From: an uncultured Porphyromonas sp.
Lineage (GTDB): Bacteria; Bacteroidota; Bacteroidia; Bacteroidales; Porphyromonadaceae
Length of the DNA: 64,000 nt
Direction: 5' to 3'
Assembly: GCF_900541275.1 (NCBI RefSeq)
Contig: NZ_UQJH01000007.1
Location: 1 to 64,000, forward strand
The notes beneath the pieces were generated by a model. It made no database searches and was not told where the DNA came from. It was given only the letters and a program-made list of their open reading frames with translations. Positions 52,548-60,681 of the stretch are shown here, piece by piece. How positions within the stretch are numbered: position 1 is the stretch's first letter; each line of letters starts with the position of its first letter. A program made the translations under genes and the position numbers.

Positions 52548-53522
52548 TTAGCGTTGCTTGGGGGTAAAAAGGTCTGCCACGCCGGCGCTGAGCCTTTGGG
52601 CATTGCTGCGCACCGTGTGGAGGAAGTCAAAGATCGTCTTGTCTCGGTCCTTAGGCCTGCCGGAGCAGACGCTGAGGCTCCGTGGCACCGCCTCTATCCG
52701 GAGCTCGTGGGTCTCTTCCATCGCATCGCCGTCGATGTGGTAGATGACCGACTTGTCGGTCCGGATCGTGATCTGTCGACCGCGCAGCTGTCGGGTGTAC
52801 TTGCTCTCTGTCAGGTCGCCACTGAAGAGCCGGTAGGCGATCATGCCTGCCTCAGCGGCCGGAAACTCCTCGATCGCCGTCACGTCCAGCATGCCATCCA
52901 CCATCGACGCATCCGGGGCGATGAAGGCGTTGTTGCCATACTGCGATGCATTGGCCACCGAGACGATGTAGGCATGCACCTCACTCTCCTCACCGTCGAT
53001 GGTGACCCTATAGTCCTCCGCATGGTACTGACCGAAGAGGTCCACCGTGTCAGCGATGTAGCTGATGAAGCCTCTTGTCTTGCTGGCAGAGAACTTCTCC
53101 GACACCGCCGCATCCAGCCCTATGCCGCAGGTGCAGAGGAAGGGCTTCCCATTGACCCGACCGGTGTCGATCCGCTGCACCTCATGGCGTAGCAGCACCT
53201 CGATCGCCGGCTCCAGCTCCATCGGGATATGGAGCTCACGAGCGAGACCATTTCCGCTCCCGTTGGGCAGGATCCCCATCACCATGTCGGTGCCGATGAG
53301 CGCACGACCCACCTCATTGACGGTCCCGTCGCCTCCCATCACCACGACGACATCAGCGTCTCCCGGGTCGAGAGCGCGGTGGTAGGCATCGTCCGGCTCC
53401 CGGGTGACGAAGCAGGTCACCTCGTGCCCCTGCTCCAGCAAGAGAGACACCGCCCTCGACGCCATCTCGATCGCATTGGCGTCGGGGCCGGAGACCGGAT
53501 TGATGATCAGGAGGTACTTCAT
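52548..53522 (-). CDS. Diacylglycerol kinase-family lipid kinase (YegS/DgkB type)
   Basis: Phosphorylates a lipid such as diacylglycerol or sphingosine-like bases at the inner membrane. The 324-residue protein begins YLLIINPVSGPDA and carries the nucleotide loop VVVMGGDGTVNEVGRAL and GILPNGSGNGLARELHIP, diagnostic of the family. The ATG overlaps the pdxA stop as ATGA. The lipid substrate cannot be told from sequence. A sphingolipid substrate is possible, since many Bacteroidota make sphingolipids. Confidence 0.92.
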   Translation of the reverse strand: MKYLLIINPVSGPDANAIEMASRAVSLLLEQGHEVTCFVTREPDDAYHRALDPGDADVVVVMGGDGTVNEVGRALIGTDMVMGILPNGSGNGLARELHIPMELEPAIEVLLRHEVQRIDTGRVNGKPFLCTCGIGLDAAVSEKFSASKTRGFISYIADTVDLFGQYHAEDYRVTIDGEESEVHAYIVSVANASQYGNNAFIAPDASMVDGMLDVTAIEEFPAAEAGMIAYRLFSGDLTESKYTRQLRGRQITIRTDKSVIYHIDGDAMEETHELRIEAVPRSLSVCSGRPKDRDKTIFDFLHTVRSNAQRLSAGVADLFTPKQR

Positions 53523-54631
53523 GGACGTCTCTCGTCGGAGATGATGCTGGTGGGCAGTGGGTGAGCCGTGATCCGGTCGTAGCTGCGGCGGCTGGCGATG
53601 ATGTCTATAGCCGTGTAGATCGCGGAGCGGAAGGACTGCGGATTGGCGATCCCTCGGCCGGCAATGTCGTAGGCGGTGCCATGGTCGGGCGAAGTGCGGA
53701 CGATCGGGAGCCCGGTGGTGACATTGACGCCCGTGTCCATCGCCAGGAGCTTGAAGGGGATCAGCCCCTGATCGTGATACATTGCGAGGATGCCGTCAAA
53801 GGTGCGGTAGCTGCCGCTCCCCCAGAGTCCGTCCGGAGCCACGGGGCCAAAGACCTGTATCCCTCTCTGCCACGCCTCCTCGATGGCGGGGGCGATCACC
53901 TCCGGCTCCTCACGCCCGATGAGACCATTCTCTCCCGCATGGGGATTGAGACCCATCACGACTATGCGGGGCTTGACGATGCCGAAGTCTCGTATCAGCG
54001 ACTGCTCCAGCGTCACGATAGAGGACATCAGTTGCCCCCTCGTGATCAGCGAGGGGACCGCCGAGAGGGGCTCGTGGATCGTCGCCAGCGCCACATGCAT
54101 CCCTGACGGCTCGGTAAAGAGCATCAGCGGGTGGCTCTCAGGGAAGTAGGAGGCGAAGAACTCCGTGTGCCCCGTAAAGGGAAACTCCGCCCCTGTCGTC
54201 GTATCCTTGTGTATCGGTGCGGTCACCACCCCATCCAGCCGCCCGGCGACCAGATCCTCAGCTGCATCTCTCAGCGCACGGGCAGCGAGCAGCCCGGCAG
54301 CCCGTGTGGGCTCACCGGGGGTGACGTGGAGGTCGATGCCGGTGGCGTCGGTCTCGATGATATTGATCTCTCCCTCGCGAGCCTCATCGGCGTGGTCGAT
54401 GCGGTGAAGTCTCTCGGGTAGGTCGAGGGTAAAGCGCTTCCTGTAGTAATTGTAGATCGCTTCGGAGCCATACAGGACCGGCGTCATCAGGCGCAGCATC
54501 CGGCTGTCAGCGAGGCATCGGAGGATTACCTCGTAGCCGATGCCATTGAAGTCCCCGTGCGTCAGACCGACGCGCGGAGTGGTCTCGTGGAGCGCTTGCT
54601 CTTTCCTTTTCTTATCTTCCGGCTTACTCAT
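53519..54631 (-). CDS. pdxA: 4-hydroxythreonine-4-phosphate dehydrogenase
   Basis: Oxidative step of DXP-dependent pyridoxal phosphate synthesis. The 370-residue protein shows RVGLTHGDFNGIGYEVILR, GVVTAPIHKDTT, the metal-site histidines in FTGHTEFFA and MYHDQGLIPFKLL, and GLNPHAGENGLIG. It overlaps the gene before it and the gene after it by four bases each, so it is translationally coupled in this operon. Confidence 0.95.
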   Translation of the reverse strand: MSKPEDKKRKEQALHETTPRVGLTHGDFNGIGYEVILRCLADSRMLRLMTPVLYGSEAIYNYYRKRFTLDLPERLHRIDHADEAREGEINIIETDATGIDLHVTPGEPTRAAGLLAARALRDAAEDLVAGRLDGVVTAPIHKDTTTGAEFPFTGHTEFFASYFPESHPLMLFTEPSGMHVALATIHEPLSAVPSLITRGQLMSSIVTLEQSLIRDFGIVKPRIVVMGLNPHAGENGLIGREEPEVIAPAIEEAWQRGIQVFGPVAPDGLWGSGSYRTFDGILAMYHDQGLIPFKLLAMDTGVNVTTGLPIVRTSPDHGTAYDIAGRGIANPQSFRSAIYTAIDIIASRRSYDRITAHPLPTSIISDERRP

Positions 54632-55731
54632 TCTGTCGGTATCTCTTCTTCCACGCCATCCGGTGTGGGGGTGACGACAAGTTCGTCCATGGTATTGGGC
54701 ATCTTATGTGTCCTGAAGTCTGCCCCTATCGGGCGGATCGTGTAGAGGCTTGCCTCCGCATTCAGCAGCATATTCCGCTGCTTCTCACCGGGTGCGTAGA
54801 TGAAGACCTCACCGATGACCAGGTTTCGCCCACTCTTATCCAGCATTCCCTGCATCACGAAGGAGCCGCCCATCATATCATTCGTCATCTCCCAGAGCCC
54901 CCTCAGCTCGCCGCGGTAGTCCCCGAGGTAGGTCATACCGTGGTAGTAATTGAAGGGCGGAGCATCCCGCTTCGTCGTCGTCATCTGGCTGCCGGGGTAC
55001 TTCCCGGTGATGATGCTCCCGAGGATCGAGTCGCGTAGCTCGGTGAAGTACTCCTCGGTGAAGGTATTGGGATTGCGGTAGGGGATGGAGTAGACGACGA
55101 GGTCGATCCGCTTGGACTGGTCCATATTCGATGCCCACACGAGTCCCCTCTGTGCCTTGGTGAAGTCCAGTCCCGTGGGCGGATTCATAGTCACGCCGAC
55201 GGAGTCCTCGATGAGCTGACGGATGGGATTGGAGAAGGTCTGCTCCAGGTAGTCCTGCCGGCGCTTCAGCTCCTCGGTGTAGATCAGCTGGACCAGCTGA
55301 TCCCCCCGGCTCTGCAGGAGGGTGTAGATGTCGTCGAGGTTTCGTCCCTTGGCGTGGATGATCAGCTGCCCGGAGGCGTAGTCATTGCGCGACAGCCCGA
55401 CGGAGGGACCACTGTAGGTCTCCGGGTCGATGGAGACGTAGAGGATGTTGCGGACCCGGCGGACAAAGGAGACGAAGTTGGACGCCTCCACGAAAGAGAT
55501 GTCCGTCATCGGCTCCGGCTGCGGCAGGATCGTCACCGGCTGCCCGAAGTAGAAGGTGATGCTGTCCCGGAGCGCCTGATTGTCTATGTTGCCGTCAGGG
55601 ACGACGGCGATCAGGCTGAGGGCATTGCCGGTGGCGCTGGTGGTACTCCGCCGCTTCTTCCCATTGCAGGAGGCGAGGAGGAGTAGGGCTGAGAGCAGCG
55701 CCACGATATAGGTGAGAGATCTGCGTGTCAT
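54628..55731 (-). CDS. DUF4837 lipoprotein
   Basis: A 367-residue lipoprotein starting MTRRSLTYIV with the lipobox LLLASC. The mature part begins with a basic, serine-rich stretch and is mostly alpha/beta. It contains two similar halves with HAKGRNLDDIYTLLQSRGDQLVQLIY and FNYYHGMTYLGDYRGELRGLWEMTNDMMGGSFVMQG. The latter resembles DUF4837 proteins, which are restricted to Bacteroidota and have no known role. First gene of the pdxA operon. Start set at the ATG at 55731, since the frame further upstream is non-coding and covers the -7 box. Confidence 0.85.
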   Translation of the reverse strand: MTRRSLTYIVALLSALLLLASCNGKKRRSTTSATGNALSLIAVVPDGNIDNQALRDSITFYFGQPVTILPQPEPMTDISFVEASNFVSFVRRVRNILYVSIDPETYSGPSVGLSRNDYASGQLIIHAKGRNLDDIYTLLQSRGDQLVQLIYTEELKRRQDYLEQTFSNPIRQLIEDSVGVTMNPPTGLDFTKAQRGLVWASNMDQSKRIDLVVYSIPYRNPNTFTEEYFTELRDSILGSIITGKYPGSQMTTTKRDAPPFNYYHGMTYLGDYRGELRGLWEMTNDMMGGSFVMQGMLDKSGRNLVIGEVFIYAPGEKQRNMLLNAEASLYTIRPIGADFRTHKMPNTMDELVVTPTPDGVEEEIPTE

Positions 55732-55769
55732 ACTACATTTATATATGGAGGAGAAATGATTGCCACCTA

Positions 55770-55777
55770 CAAATGTA
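55770..55777 (-). promoter_or_regulatory. -7 box (TACATTTG) for the DUF4837-pdxA operon
   Basis: Exact TAnnTTTG match on the minus strand, 38 bases before the ATG. Confidence 0.5.
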
Positions 55778-55989
55778 CCGAAAAGCCCCCACACCTCCGG
55801 CGGATTTCCAAGGGTAGCCGGGGTGCCGCATTTGAGCATTGGGGTAATCATATATAGGGGGCTTATTCGTGAGGCACCCGAAGGGTGCTCGCTCCATAGG
55901 CATCGGTCATCCGCGAAGCAGTGACCGATTTGCCGAGACCTGTCCCTACCCCATCGACCCCTTGCGGGTCGATGAGCAGAATTTCCCTT

Positions 55990-56193
55990 TTCCCGCGACC
56001 TCGCCAGGGTGTCGCACTATCAAGCCTCTCCGGGGAGTGCGACACCCTTGCGGGGTCGCGAGATCGCTTGCAATGCCTGATCCCCGGGTCGTCGGGGCTA
56101 CGCCCCTCGACCCGGGGCTAAAAAGCGGGCACCCCTGTCGGGGTGCTTAGTTTACCACTCTTCACAATTTGTTCAATAGCTTCTGCATCGCTC
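55990..56193. repeat. Interspersed GC-rich intergenic repeat, copy 2
   Basis: Aligns with 160-362 over its length, including GTGCGACACCCTTGCGGGGT (56036-56055), the CTGATCC and TCGGGGCTAC segments, and the non-palindromic CACTCTTCACAATTTG tail. The gap 55732-56463 also holds a shorter GAGGCACCC hairpin region near 55870 and the array at 56304-56363. No gene is seen. Confidence 0.7.
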
Positions 56194-56303
56194 CATGCGT
56201 CACCCATGGAGGGCGACCAGCGGGTATGGGACAGCACCTTCTCTTCACATAGGGACGATGGAATTTCTGGACTCGCATTAAGGCCGTCACCTCCGGCGGA
56301 TTT

Positions 56304-56363
56304 CTTTTACCGGTATTAGTGATCTCTAATATCGGTATTAGTGACTCCTAATATCGGTATTAG
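56304..56363. repeat. 22-bp-period array, locus D (three units)
   Basis: Units at 56304 (CTTTTACCGGTATTAG), 56326 and 56348 (both CTAATATCGGTATTAG), with 6-bp spacers. The divergent unit comes first here and last at loci A and C, so the unit order is permuted. Confidence 0.88.
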
Positions 56364-56397
56364 ATTTTCGTCAGAGGGAGGGGGAAAAAAGGGGCAC

Positions 56398-56434
56398 AAA
56401 AAAAGCGGGACGACACACTGAGGTGCCGTCCCGC
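56398..56434 (-). terminator. Terminator of the TPR protein gene
   Basis: GCGGGACG (56405-56412) pairs with CGTCCCGC (56427-56434). On the minus strand a run of seven U follows (A-run 56398-56404), 30 bases after the stop. Confidence 0.8.
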
Positions 56435-56463
56435 CGGGAGGGATGTTAGTCAGGGATCAGAGA

Positions 56464-57696
56464 TCACTTATTCTGGATCTTCTGGTCGATCTCATTGTAC
56501 TTATCGTTCATGCCGAGGTTGTAGTAGATGCCACGGAGAGCGACGAGGTACTGGGTGTCGTCAGGATTGAGCTCCACAGCCTTCTCGAAGTAAGGCAGAG
56601 CCTTCTCGAAGTAGACCTTAGCCTCATCGACCTTGGCCTTGTACTGGGCCTCGTCGGTGATCGAGTTGGCCTCAGACTGGATGTTGGCACCCTGATTGAA
56701 GTAGACGCGACCGAGACCGAGCATAGCCTCTGCGTACTGCGGATCGATAGAGAGCGCCTTCTGGAAGGACTCCTCAGCCTTTGCCATATCCTTGAAGCCC
56801 TGCTCGTAGACGTTGGCGAGGACGAAGTAGAGCTGCTTGTTGTCGGGGTTGGCGGCGATGGCCTTGTCGAGGTAAGCCTTGGCGTCCTCGTGACGACCCT
56901 GCTGGATGAGGATGTTGATCTTATTGAAGAGGTAGAAATTCTCCTCCGGGAAGAGGGTCACACCCTCGTCGAGCGTCTTCATAAAGCCCACGGTGTCACC
57001 TGCCTGCAGGTAGGACTGAGCGAGGAGCTGGTAGACGTCATTCTGACGGAAGGGGACGTCCTTGATCGCCTCGTAGGCGGCGATGGCGCCCTGCTTGTCG
57101 TCCTTATTGCACTGAGTGAGGGTGTAGGCGTTGAAGAACCCGATCTGCATCGACATAGAGTCCTGCTCAGCGGTGGGGGTCCCCTGGAAGAGGTCCATCT
57201 TCTTCACGTCCATAAACTTCTGGAAGTAGTCGTGAGCCTTGCAGACATCACCTCCGTCCATAGCGGCAGCACCTCCATTGACGAGGAAGCCGTAGTAGGT
57301 GGCGAGGGACTCAGAGATCTTCTTGTCGAAGTGCTGCTTTACCTTGCCCTTTGCGTCAGGGAGACGGTCGAGGGAGTCAGCCTTAGTGTAGTAGTCGGTC
57401 ATATCAGCGACGGCCTTATAGAAGGCGTCCTGATTGATCTCCTTGCCGAGTGAGAGCTGGAGGTAGTCACGCTTCACCTGCTGCTCCTCGATGAGGCCGG
57501 CGACCCACCAGGTCTTGGCGTCGTTGGCGGTCTCGGGGTTCTCAAATGCGGGCTTGAGGAAGTTACGCGCCTCCTGTACATTGACGTCGTCCTTCTTGGC
57601 CATACGCTCTACCTGCTTGACGAGCTTCTCCTGACCGAAGGCGGCAGGGACAGCGATAAGGAGTGAGAGCGCTCCGATAAGTAGTTTGTTACTCAT
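56464..57696 (-). CDS. Exported tetratricopeptide-repeat protein
   Basis: A 410-residue protein with a signal peptide (LLIGALSLLIAVPAAFG) and at least four TPR units, clearest at AIAANPDNKQLYFVLANVYEQGFKDMAKAEESFQKALSIDPQYAEAMLGLGRVYFNQG and PYFEKAVELNPDDTQYLVALRGIYYNLG. A periplasmic scaffold role is likely, but partners are unknown. Similar TPR proteins are common near gyrA in Bacteroidota. It is monocistronic by its own -7 box and terminator. Confidence 0.85.
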   Translation of the reverse strand: MSNKLLIGALSLLIAVPAAFGQEKLVKQVERMAKKDDVNVQEARNFLKPAFENPETANDAKTWWVAGLIEEQQVKRDYLQLSLGKEINQDAFYKAVADMTDYYTKADSLDRLPDAKGKVKQHFDKKISESLATYYGFLVNGGAAAMDGGDVCKAHDYFQKFMDVKKMDLFQGTPTAEQDSMSMQIGFFNAYTLTQCNKDDKQGAIAAYEAIKDVPFRQNDVYQLLAQSYLQAGDTVGFMKTLDEGVTLFPEENFYLFNKINILIQQGRHEDAKAYLDKAIAANPDNKQLYFVLANVYEQGFKDMAKAEESFQKALSIDPQYAEAMLGLGRVYFNQGANIQSEANSITDEAQYKAKVDEAKVYFEKALPYFEKAVELNPDDTQYLVALRGIYYNLGMNDKYNEIDQKIQNK

Positions 57697-57773
57697 GGTT
57701 GTCTATTCTTTGCTATTAATTTATTCTCAAGGTTTACCACAACTCCCTCAGGGGCTACCCCGAGGAGTCGGTC

Positions 57774-57781
57774 CAAAGGTA
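57774..57781 (-). promoter_or_regulatory. -7 box (TACCTTTG) for the TPR protein gene
   Basis: Exact TAnnTTTG match on the minus strand, 77 bases before the ATG. Confidence 0.45.
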
Positions 57782-57854
57782 ATAAAATCTGCCTACATAG
57801 GCATATTCCTTGATCCTTCAGTACACTATTATGATGAGAATGGGGGTGGATCGT

Positions 57855-60434
57855 TTAATCCTCCTCACTCTCAGGGGTATCGTCCTCCAGCTCGTCGAGG
57901 GTGGTGGGGTCGGCATCCTCCTCACGCTCTCCGATGGAGGTGTCCTCCTGCTCCGCCTGGTCCTCATCGGCCGGTACGCGGCAGACATCGGCGATCTCGT
58001 CGTCCCTCTTGCTGAGGTTGATGAGGCGGATGCCCTGGGTATTTCGCCCGAGGATGGAGATGCCGGAGACGTGGACGCGGATCACGACACCGCTCTTATT
58101 GATGATCATGATGTCGTGGTCGTCGGTGACGGAGTGGACGGCGATGAGCTTGCCGGTCTTCTCGGTCGCCTTGAGGGTGATGATGCCCTTGCCACCACGG
58201 TTGGTGATGCGGTACTCCTCAAGGGGTGAGCGCTTGCCGTAGCCATTCTCCGACACGACGAGGATGGACTCCTCCTCGGGGTCCTTGATGCTGATGGCAC
58301 CTACGACGCGGTCCTCAGGCGACTGCAGTCTCATGCCGCGCACACCGGATGAGGTGCGGCCCATGGGGCGGAGGAGACTCTCCGGGAAGCGGATCGCCCG
58401 ACCCTCGCGGCTGGCGAGGAGGACGTCGTGCCGACCGTTGGTGAGCATGACGGAGACGACGCGGTCGGTCTCGTCCTTGAGACGGATGGCGATGATCCCC
58501 TTGGCGCGCGGACGGGAGAAGTCCCTGAGGCGTGCCTTGCGGATCATGCCCTGCTCGGTGACGAAATTGAGGTAATGGGTGTCGACGAAGTCTTGGTCGG
58601 AGGTGAGGTTCTTGATCCTCAGGATGGCGGTGATGCGGTTGTCGCTCTCGATATTGAGGATATTCTGGATCGCGCGCCCCTTGGAATTGCGTGCCGCCTC
58701 GGGGATCTCAAAGACGCGAAGCCAGTAGCAGCGACCCCGGTCGGTGAAGAAGAGGAGGTGGGCGTGATTGGACGCGCCGTAGACAAACTCGACGAAGTCC
58801 TCGTCCTTGGTCCCCGCACCCTTGGCACCGGTGCCACCGCGATTTTGCGAGCGGTACTCAGCCAGCGGCGTACGCTTGATGTAGCCGTAGTGCGAGATGG
58901 TGATGATCATGTCGTCATCGGGGTAGAAGTCCTCAGGATTCATATCCGGGGTGGCGTAGACGATCTCCGATCGGCGGTCATCGCCGTACTTGTCGACGAT
59001 CTCGCGGCACTCGTCGATGAGGATCGAGTAGAGGAAGTCCTCGTCGGAGAGGATCCGCTCGTAGTACCGCACCTTCTCCGTCACTTCGTCATACTCCTGG
59101 CGGAGCTTATCCAGCTCGAGGCCGGTGAGCTGACCGAGACGCATCTCCACGATGGAGCGCGCCTGGATCTCGGAGAGGCTGAAGCGCTCCATGAGCGCCT
59201 GCATGGCGGCGGTCTGATTGGCCGATGCCTTGATCAGGTGGACCACCTCGTCGATATTGTCGGCAGCGATGATACGCCCCTCGAGGATGTGGAGCCGCTC
59301 CTTAGCCTTCCGTAGGTCAAATCGAGTACGGCGTATCACCACCTCGTGGCGGTGCTTGACGAATTCGCCGATCAGATCCTTGAGCGACAGCAGCCTCGGG
59401 CGACCATCGACGAGGGCAATATTATTGCAGGCAAAGGAGGACTGCAGGGCAGTCATCTTGTAGAGCTTATTGAGCACCACGCCGGCATTGGCATCCCGCT
59501 TCAGGTCGATGACGATGCGCATACCGGTCTTGGCGGAGCTCTCGTCCTGGATGTTGCTGATGCCCTCGATGCGCTTGATGGTGGCGAGGTCGGCGATTGC
59601 CTTGACGAGGTCTTTCTTCACCACTCCATAGGGGATCTCGGTGATGATGATCTGGTCGTGGTTGCCGGAGCTCTCGATCACCGCCTTGCCGCGGATGATG
59701 ATGCTGCCACGCCCGGTCTCGTACGCCTCCCGGACCCCCTTGTAGCCGTAGATCACTCCACCGGTAGGGAAGTCGGGAGCCTTGACGTACTTCATAAGAT
59801 CCTCCGTGGTGACGTCGCCACGCTTCTCGATGTAGGCGATGACGCCATTCATCACCTCGGTGAGGTTGTGGGGCGCCATATTTGTAGCCATGCCGACGGC
59901 GATACCGGCGGCACCATTGACGAGGAGATTGGGAATCCGTGTCGGGAGGACGGTGGGCTCATACTCGGAGTCGTCGTAATTGGGCGTCATGTCGACGGTC
60001 TCCTTCTTGATGTCTGCGAGCATCTCCATAGCGATCGGGGCGAGGCGAGCCTCGGTGTATCGCATCGCTGCGGGACCATCGCCATCGACGGAGCCGAAGT
60101 TGCCGTGGGGATCGACGAGGGTATTGCGCATACTCCAGTCCTGAGCCATGCGGACGAGAGCCATATAGATCGAGCTGTCGCCGTGGGGGTGATACTTACC
60201 CATGACGTCACCGACGATGCGGGCGCTCTTCTTGTAGGGCTTGTCGGGCGTATTGCCGAGCTCATTCATCCCGAAGAGGATCCTGCGGTGGACCGGCTTA
60301 AAGCCATCGCGCACGTCCGGTAGGGCGCGGCTGACGATGACCGACATCGCATAGTCGATGTAGGAGGTCTTCATCTCCTGCTCCAGGTCGACCTTGATTA
60401 TCCTATTCTCAGAGTCTTTGAATTCTTCGTTCAT
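57855..60434 (-). CDS. gyrA: DNA gyrase subunit A
   Basis: Breaks and rejoins DNA in the gyrase A2B2 complex. The 859-residue protein has the winged-helix breakage domain with the catalytic Tyr126 in AAMRYTEARL, the quinolone pocket HPHGDSSIYMALVRMAQ (Ser87, Met91), a coiled coil, and a C-terminal beta-pinwheel. Its GyrA box reads QNRGGTG, diagnostic of GyrA rather than ParC. A long acidic tail (EDQAEQEDTSIGEREEDADP to the end) follows. The residue at the E. coli Asp87 position is Met. Confidence 0.96.
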   Translation of the reverse strand: MNEEFKDSENRIIKVDLEQEMKTSYIDYAMSVIVSRALPDVRDGFKPVHRRILFGMNELGNTPDKPYKKSARIVGDVMGKYHPHGDSSIYMALVRMAQDWSMRNTLVDPHGNFGSVDGDGPAAMRYTEARLAPIAMEMLADIKKETVDMTPNYDDSEYEPTVLPTRIPNLLVNGAAGIAVGMATNMAPHNLTEVMNGVIAYIEKRGDVTTEDLMKYVKAPDFPTGGVIYGYKGVREAYETGRGSIIIRGKAVIESSGNHDQIIITEIPYGVVKKDLVKAIADLATIKRIEGISNIQDESSAKTGMRIVIDLKRDANAGVVLNKLYKMTALQSSFACNNIALVDGRPRLLSLKDLIGEFVKHRHEVVIRRTRFDLRKAKERLHILEGRIIAADNIDEVVHLIKASANQTAAMQALMERFSLSEIQARSIVEMRLGQLTGLELDKLRQEYDEVTEKVRYYERILSDEDFLYSILIDECREIVDKYGDDRRSEIVYATPDMNPEDFYPDDDMIITISHYGYIKRTPLAEYRSQNRGGTGAKGAGTKDEDFVEFVYGASNHAHLLFFTDRGRCYWLRVFEIPEAARNSKGRAIQNILNIESDNRITAILRIKNLTSDQDFVDTHYLNFVTEQGMIRKARLRDFSRPRAKGIIAIRLKDETDRVVSVMLTNGRHDVLLASREGRAIRFPESLLRPMGRTSSGVRGMRLQSPEDRVVGAISIKDPEEESILVVSENGYGKRSPLEEYRITNRGGKGIITLKATEKTGKLIAVHSVTDDHDIMIINKSGVVIRVHVSGISILGRNTQGIRLINLSKRDDEIADVCRVPADEDQAEQEDTSIGEREEDADPTTLDELEDDTPESEED

Positions 60435-60502
60435 CTGCTTAGTCTAAAGTCGGGGTGGTACCGCCCTCAGGCGGTCACTTGGCGTACCCCGTATATAATG
60501 GT

Positions 60503-60510
60503 CAAATATA
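60503..60510 (-). promoter_or_regulatory. -7 box (TATATTTG) for gyrA
   Basis: Exact TAnnTTTG match on the minus strand, 68 bases before the gyrA ATG. The gap 60435-60681 otherwise shows nothing. Confidence 0.5.
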
Positions 60511-60681
60511 CCACTTTTTGCCCACACCTCTCACTGCTCTCCTCGCATCTGCCCACAATACCGAGGAAGCATTTTTTCATAGAAAGGGACAGATGGAGAC
60601 AGAGAGACTTTGCCTCACCGGTAGGTCGTACCTTTGCGATCGCTTCTCACCACAGCCCCGATCGAGAGGGGGTGCAGGTGA

